In this document: piece after piece, positions 6,218-9,940 of the stretch
How positions within the stretch are numbered: the first letter of the stretch is position 1
Layout: every line of letters begins with the position of its first letter
NCBI GenBank assembly: GCA_023255355.1
Contig: JALRIU010000339.1
Coordinates: 1-9,940 of the forward strand
Source of the DNA: Pseudomonadales bacterium
GTDB lineage: Bacteria; Pseudomonadota; Gammaproteobacteria; Pseudomonadales; JAHEIH01
DNA: 9,940 nucleotides
Direction of reading: 5' to 3'
Notes under the pieces: generated by a model
What the model was told of the DNA's origin: nothing
Seen by the model: only the letters and a program-made list of their open reading frames with translations
Database searches by the model: none
Made by a program: the position numbers and the translations under genes

Positions 6218-7699
6218 ATGGATGCTTCGCGTTTTTCAGCGACGCTATTTTCTGAAGTTGAACACTGGCATCAAACCTGTGATGTTCTTGTTATGGGCTT
6301 CGGTGGTTCAGGGGCGTGTGCCGCAATCGAGGCGAGTGATAACGGTGCCGAGGTTGTCATCATTGATGCTTCATCGGCAGCAGGCGGTTCAACCGCATTG
6401 AGTTCTGCTGAAATTTATTTAGGCGGTGGAACACGGGTCCAAAAAGCTTGTGGTTATGATGATAGCGTCGATGCCATGTATGACTATTTAATGGCGACCA
6501 ATGGTCCTCAAGCGGATGCTGCAAAAATAAAAAAATACTGTGATTCAGCTGTCGAGCATTTTGATTGGCTTTGTCAGCAAGGTGTACCCTTTAAAGATAG
6601 TGAATATAAAGCGCGTGCCGTAATGGCACTTACCGACGATGGGTTGTTGTATACAGGTAGTGAAAAAGCTTGGCCGTTTGTAGAGCAAGCCAAACCCGCG
6701 CCACGTGGTCATAACCTGCATGTGTGGGGTGATAATGGTGGCCCGCTATTCATGAAAATAATGTCCGAGGCTATCCAAGCAAGAAACATCGATGTTCAAC
6801 TTGAAACACGCGCGTTGCGCTTAGTTGTTGATAATGATCGTCGCAGCGTTGTCGGTGTGGTAGTTCGCCAAGACATGCAAGAAAAATTTATTCAGGTGCG
6901 TCAGGGTGTGGTGGTATGTGCTGGGGGGTTTGTTATGAACCCATCGATGGTCCAAAAATATGCGCCTGAGCTAATGCGCTGTAATACGCCGATTGGCAAT
7001 CCTGGTGATACCGGAGCGGGTATTCAAATGGCCATGGCGGTTGGTGCATCAGTCATTAACATGCATGAGGGTTTTGTTAGTCTGCCTTTCTATCCACCTG
7101 CATCTTTGACAAACGGTATTTTAGTGAATTGTCACGGTCAGCGGTTTATTAATGAAGACGCTTATCATGGCAGAGTGGGCAGTTATTTACTGAAGCAAGA
7201 TCCGGGACCGGTGTATTTGATTGTTAATGTAGATGACTATGCCGATTATGAAACGCGCTCTTATCTTGGCGCACCTGTTGCAGCAACGGGTGAAACGGTA
7301 GAAGAATTAGTCGATGAATTAGACGTTCCTCGACAGATGCTTTTAGACACGATCAATGCTTATAACGAGTCAGTAACACAAGGGCATGACCCTGTTTTTC
7401 ACAAGTCACAAGAGTGGCTTAAAACACTGCAGGCACCCATAGTTGCTTTGGATTGCACCCCAGGGCACGGTGCGTATATGCCTTATTTTACCTTGGGTGG
7501 GCTTGAGACCACAGTTGATGGTGAGGTTTTAAATACTATGGGTGGCATCATTGATGGTCTATATGCCGCAGGGCGTTCTGCTTGTGGAGTGCCGCGTCGC
7601 GGTGATGGCTATGCATCGGGTATTTCGGTGGGTGATGCTACCTTTAGCGGAAGAATGGCAGGGCGATGTGCAGCTCGCCGCATAGTGGAGAAAAACTAA
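6218..7699 (+). CDS. KstD-superfamily flavoprotein, probable delta4-(5-alpha)-3-ketosteroid dehydrogenase
   Basis: A 493-residue FAD oxidoreductase of the fumarate reductase / ketosteroid dehydrogenase superfamily. GFGGSG (27-32) and Asp50 form the dinucleotide fold, GGSTALSSAEIYLGGG (56-71) the second FAD segment, and CAGGF (234-238) follows. The C-terminal active site is GYASGISVGD (464-473), not the YPGxG of KstD. Tyr465 and Ser467 match Tyr466 and Ser468 of Rhodococcus Kst4D, and Tyr316 in NEDAYHG may match its Tyr319. Kst4D introduces the C4-C5 double bond into saturated 3-ketosteroids. The start at 6218 has AGGA eight bases upstream; an ATG at 6214 is out of frame. The stop overlaps the next start (TAATG). 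Alternatives are a 5-beta-specific delta4-dehydrogenase of bile-acid degraders, or a BaiJ/BaiP-like flavin reductase running in the opposite direction. Confidence 0.8.
   Translation: MDASRFSATLFSEVEHWHQTCDVLVMGFGGSGACAAIEASDNGAEVVIIDASSAAGGSTALSSAEIYLGGGTRVQKACGYDDSVDAMYDYLMATNGPQADAAKIKKYCDSAVEHFDWLCQQGVPFKDSEYKARAVMALTDDGLLYTGSEKAWPFVEQAKPAPRGHNLHVWGDNGGPLFMKIMSEAIQARNIDVQLETRALRLVVDNDRRSVVGVVVRQDMQEKFIQVRQGVVVCAGGFVMNPSMVQKYAPELMRCNTPIGNPGDTGAGIQMAMAVGASVINMHEGFVSLPFYPPASLTNGILVNCHGQRFINEDAYHGRVGSYLLKQDPGPVYLIVNVDDYADYETRSYLGAPVAATGETVEELVDELDVPRQMLLDTINAYNESVTQGHDPVFHKSQEWLKTLQAPIVALDCTPGHGAYMPYFTLGGLETTVDGEVLNTMGGIIDGLYAAGRSACGVPRRGDGYASGISVGDATFSGRMAGRCAARRIVEKN
7687..7690 (+). promoter_or_regulatory. 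Ribosome binding site deciding the start at 7699
   Basis: GGAG here lies 8 bases before the ATG at 7699. That ATG shares its A with the stop codon of the preceding gene. The site supports 7699 over an earlier in-frame ATG at 7666, which would create a 34-base overlap and add 11 residues outside the fold. Confidence 0.7.
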
Positions 7700-8337
7700 T
7701 GGAGCAAAATCTTCTCGCGAGAATTGATCGACTTGAATCGTTAGATTCAATAAGACAGTTAGTTGCTAAGTACTCACTTGCTTTAGATATGCGTGATTTG
7801 GATGCGATGGTGAATTTATTCCCGGAGGATGTGCAAGTAGGCAAGAATAAGTTTGGCCGTAGCCATATGAAGAAGTGGATGGACGATACCCTCAGACAAC
7901 AATTCACTGGCACCTCACACCATATTGGCAATCATATTATCGAATTTGACGACCCTGATCATGCTATTGGTGTGGTGTATTCTAAAAATGAGCATGAAAC
8001 ACCCTGTGAAGATGGTTCTTCAGAGTGGGTCATCATGCAAATGATCTATTGGGATCATTATATTCGTATAGACGGTCGTTGGTACTTTAAACGCCGCTTG
8101 CCCTGTTATTGGTATGCTACAGATTTAAACAAACCGCCCGTGGGTGATAACAAAATGCGTTGGCCTGATAGGGAGCCTTATGAGGGTGCATATCACGAGT
8201 TATTTCCTAGTTGGAAGGCATTTTGGGCGTCCTCACTGCATGACGATGAGCCCGCTGTTGCCGAGCCTGCACCACTCGAACACTTTTTAAAAACGATGAG
8301 AAATGGGGCTTCCGACCCCATTATCCGAACACGTTAG
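7699..8337 (+). CDS. BaiE-like SnoaL/NTF2-fold dehydratase, copy 2, with C-terminal extension
   Basis: A 212-residue protein whose first ~140 residues form a SnoaL_4/NTF2 fold. It opens with a coiled-coil-like helix (LLARIDRLESLDSIRQLVAKY). The BaiE-type residues can be placed as Tyr25 and Asp30 (KYSLALD) and His75 (SHHIGNH), so the Tyr/Asp/His dehydratase triad appears intact. It also has the usual DGRWYFKRR strand near 126-134. About 65-70 further residues, rich in Trp, Pro and acidic residues, extend beyond the normal end of the fold and are absent from BaiE and from the copy at 4710. It shares little sequence with that copy, so they are probably not recent duplicates and may act on different hydroxyls. 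Its start overlaps the flavoprotein stop, and the following OYE gene uses a ribosome site over its own stop. The reaction is inferred. Confidence 0.78.
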   Translation: MEQNLLARIDRLESLDSIRQLVAKYSLALDMRDLDAMVNLFPEDVQVGKNKFGRSHMKKWMDDTLRQQFTGTSHHIGNHIIEFDDPDHAIGVVYSKNEHETPCEDGSSEWVIMQMIYWDHYIRIDGRWYFKRRLPCYWYATDLNKPPVGDNKMRWPDREPYEGAYHELFPSWKAFWASSLHDDEPAVAEPAPLEHFLKTMRNGASDPIIRTR

Positions 8338-8340
8338 GAG
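8335..8340 (+). promoter_or_regulatory. Ribosome binding site fixing a GTG start
   Basis: TAGGAG lies 6 bases before the GTG at 8347. Its first three bases are the stop codon of the upstream dehydratase gene, so termination and re-initiation are physically coupled. Confidence 0.7.
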
Positions 8341-8346
8341 CTTGCT

Positions 8347-9420
8347 GTGAGTCAACAATCACTTTTTAATCCTGTCCAATTAGGTGGATTGAATTTAGCT
8401 AATGCTATTGTCATGGCACCAATGACACGAAGTCGCGCTAATCTAGATGATACCGTGAGTGACTTGCATGTCACTTATTATGGTCAGCGAGCTTCTGCCG
8501 GTTTGATTATTAGTGAGGGCGTTCATCCCAGTCCAAATGGTAAGGGATATTGCCGAACCCCTGGCATTTATAATCAAGCGCAAATTGCGGCTTGGCGTGA
8601 AGTCACTGACGCAGTTCATGCTGGCGGTGGTCTTATCGCATGCCAACTTATGCACTGCGGACGTGTTGGTCATCCTGACAACAAAGCAGTGGCTACCAGA
8701 ACATTGGCGCCATCCGCAATTATTGCCAATGCTGAGATTTTTACCGAGCAGGGTATGCAGGCCATGATCGCTCCTGAAGGTATGTCGCTAGCGGATATCG
8801 ATGCAACGATTGAAGATTATAAACAAGCTGCAATAAATGCTCGTGCTGCTGGATTTGATGCCATTGAGCTGCATTTTACGTCGGGGTATCTACCTGCTCA
8901 GTTTTTATCAACGGGTACAAACCAACGTCAAGATGATTATGGTGGCAGCCTCACAAACCGCTTACGTTTTCCGCTTGCGCTTGTCAAAGCATGTAGTGAC
9001 GCCATTGGTGCTGATAGAGTCGGGGTTCGCGTGTGTCCGGGTAATCCTTTTAATGATCTCAGTGATGATGATCCTCGAGAAACATTTACGGCGTTTTTTC
9101 AAGCGTTAAATGATAAACATTTAGCATGGTTGCATGTTATTCGAATGGATAGCACAGGCATCGATAATGTGGCGCTTGCCAATGAACATTACCACGGCAA
9201 TATTATCGTCAATGATAGTTACGGATATGAAGAGGCGTGCACTGTCCTTGCTAATAAGCAAGCTAAAGCCGTGTCTTTCGGCCGAAAGTTCATTGCCAAT
9301 CCAGATCTTGTAGATCGATTCAAGCATGGTCAAGCATTGAATAAAATAGACTTTTCAACCCTTTATACCCCAGGTGCGAAGGGCTTTAACGATTATCCAT
9401 GTTTCGCAGAAAGTGAATAA
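8347..9420 (+). CDS. Old yellow enzyme family FMN ene-reductase
   Basis: A 357-residue TIM-barrel flavoprotein of the OYE/NemA class, normal length. Seen motifs: LFNPVQLGGLNL (6-17), VMAPMTRSRA (22-31), YYGQRASAGLIISEG (44-58), Gln100 and the QLMHCGR strand (100-106), GGSLTNRLRF (199-208), Arg228 for FMN, and FGRKFIANPDLV (311-322) for FMN phosphate. OYEs reduce activated C=C bonds with NAD(P)H. Three positions are unusual. The substrate-anchoring HxxN/H pair is His176-x-x-Ser179, with the proton donor Tyr181 kept; the QLWH Trp is Met102; and the Arg expected in NRIVMAP is Ala20. In this operon a plausible job is reducing the double bond left by the dehydratase or acting on a steroid dienone, like BaiCD or BaiH, although those are larger multidomain proteins. 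Start is GTG. Confidence 0.9.
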   Translation: MSQQSLFNPVQLGGLNLANAIVMAPMTRSRANLDDTVSDLHVTYYGQRASAGLIISEGVHPSPNGKGYCRTPGIYNQAQIAAWREVTDAVHAGGGLIACQLMHCGRVGHPDNKAVATRTLAPSAIIANAEIFTEQGMQAMIAPEGMSLADIDATIEDYKQAAINARAAGFDAIELHFTSGYLPAQFLSTGTNQRQDDYGGSLTNRLRFPLALVKACSDAIGADRVGVRVCPGNPFNDLSDDDPRETFTAFFQALNDKHLAWLHVIRMDSTGIDNVALANEHYHGNIIVNDSYGYEEACTVLANKQAKAVSFGRKFIANPDLVDRFKHGQALNKIDFSTLYTPGAKGFNDYPCFAESE

Positions 9421-9429
9421 AATATTACT

Positions 9430-9435
9430 AAGGAG
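9430..9435 (+). promoter_or_regulatory. Ribosome binding site for the amidohydrolase-family gene
   Basis: AAGGAG lies 6 bases before the ATG at 9442, in the 21-base gap after the OYE stop. It supports that start and continued co-transcription. Confidence 0.7.
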
Positions 9436-9441
9436 TTAACC

Positions 9442-9940
9442 ATGGCCTATCCAAAGGACATAGGTATTATCGATCTCATGTTGGCCGTACCTAATAACGA
9501 TACGTCTAATTACTATGACTTTATTAAGCCCTTATTGATGGATGAACAAAGTCGGGCAATGTTCAAAATGCCGGCTCAGTATATGTTTAAGGATGTTCCT
9601 AATACTGGCAAGCAAGATGACTATATTGCATATACCCTGCAAAAAATGGATGAATTTGGCATCGAAAAAGCCATGCTGGGGGTCGATGAGGACCAATACT
9701 TTACGCAAAACGAAGCCGTCAAAAAACATCCTGATCGCTTTTTTGCATGTTATGACTGTAATCCAAACAAAGGTATGGAAGAAGTTCGAAAGATTCGCCG
9801 CTTGAAAGATGAATATGACATCAAAGCAGTCACTGCATTTCCATCCGGTCTTTGCCCACAAGTTTCTTTAAGTGATAAGAAATGGTACCCAATTTTTGTT
9901 ACCTGTATTGATCTAGATATTCCATTTTGTCCTTGTGTTG
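9442..9940 (+). CDS. Amidohydrolase-2 family protein (3'-truncated by window edge)
   Basis: 166 codons are open to the right edge. The start is MAYPKDIGIIDLMLAVP, and characteristic stretches are FKMPAQYMFKDVP (about 42-54), MDEFGIEKAMLGV (about 69-81), HPDRFFACYDCNPN (about 96-109) and IKAVTAFPSG (about 127-136). This order (strand, dimer arm, MDExGI helix, HPDRF, then strand) is that of the ACMSD/LigW-like amidohydrolase-2 TIM-barrel family, which catalyses metal-dependent hydrolysis or decarboxylation. The strand-1 metal motif HxH expected just after the first IID is absent: the protein reads IIDLML. The lysine-type and later His ligands, if present, fall beyond the edge. A hydrolytic or C-C cleaving role on a steroid intermediate is possible but cannot be told from this half. 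The gene is the fourth of the right operon. Confidence 0.75.
   Translation, partial: MAYPKDIGIIDLMLAVPNNDTSNYYDFIKPLLMDEQSRAMFKMPAQYMFKDVPNTGKQDDYIAYTLQKMDEFGIEKAMLGVDEDQYFTQNEAVKKHPDRFFACYDCNPNKGMEEVRKIRRLKDEYDIKAVTAFPSGLCPQVSLSDKKWYPIFVTCIDLDIPFCPCV

Noticed and set aside
7666..7698. Earlier ATG for the second dehydratase
   Set aside because: It would overlap the flavoprotein gene by 34 bases and has no good ribosome site; the ATG at 7699 has GGAG at 8 bases and the common TAATG overlap.
6218..7699. Reading the second flavoprotein as fumarate reductase or a second KstD
   Set aside because: The C-terminal GYASG site with Tyr465/Ser467 fits Kst4D, and the KstD YPGxG motif is absent; steroid neighbours also argue against fumarate. 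Reverse (reductase) direction is kept as an alternative.
8532..8541. GTCCAAATGG inside the OYE gene, resembling the candidate operator
   Set aside because: It matches only one arm and the centre, lies within coding sequence and is not palindromic, so it is probably chance.
9532..9861. 109-residue antisense open frame and an 87-residue + frame near the right edge
   Set aside because: Both are shadows of the amidohydrolase-family gene, whose frame has a strong ribosome site and family-like sequence up to the window end.

Overview
The window looks like part of an aerobic steroid or bile-acid degradation cluster from a proteobacterium. A marine-type gammaproteobacterium is my guess, based on moderate GC content, strong AAGGAG ribosome sites and tightly packed operons; no taxonomic marker gene is present. 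There are ten protein-coding genes. The first is cut by the left edge and the last by the right edge. I see no RNA genes, insertion sequences or CRISPR arrays, and no gene-free stretch longer than about 180 bases.

Left operon (+ strand, 3-5180). The genes are an acyl-CoA dehydrogenase (partial), an IpdF-like short-chain dehydrogenase, a thiolase, a 3-ketosteroid delta1-dehydrogenase (KstD) and a small SnoaL/NTF2-fold protein that keeps the Tyr/Asp/His triad of the bile-acid dehydratase BaiE. Gaps are only 2-17 bases and each start has a ribosome site, so they are probably co-transcribed. The trio acyl-CoA dehydrogenase / IpdF / thiolase recalls the actinobacterial FadE30-IpdF-FadA6 module for the C/D-ring remnant (HIP). 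KstD belongs to ring A/B opening. The operon ends at a bidirectional terminator (5190-5221).

Middle gene (- strand, 5241-6041). This is a membrane steroid 5-alpha-reductase (SRD5A) homologue. It converges on the left operon and shares its terminator. A 176-base divergent intergenic region (6042-6217) separates it from the right operon and holds a perfect 14-base palindrome (6146-6159) that may be an operator.

Right operon (+ strand, 6218-9940). The genes are a second KstD-superfamily flavoprotein that best fits a delta4-(5-alpha)-3-ketosteroid dehydrogenase, a second BaiE-like dehydratase with a C-terminal extension, an old-yellow-enzyme-family ene-reductase with an unusual active site, and the start of an amidohydrolase-2 family protein that lacks the N-terminal metal-binding HxH motif.

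Together the genes suggest a route that oxidises or desaturates ring A at C1-C2 and C4-C5, eliminates one or two ring hydroxyls by dehydration, removes the resulting double bond with the ene-reductase, and later feeds CoA-bound ring fragments into beta-oxidation. The combination of ketosteroid dehydrogenase, BaiE-like dehydratase and OYE parallels the anaerobic gut bai operon, here placed beside aerobic degradation genes. Pathway assignments are inferred from residues and context, not demonstrated.
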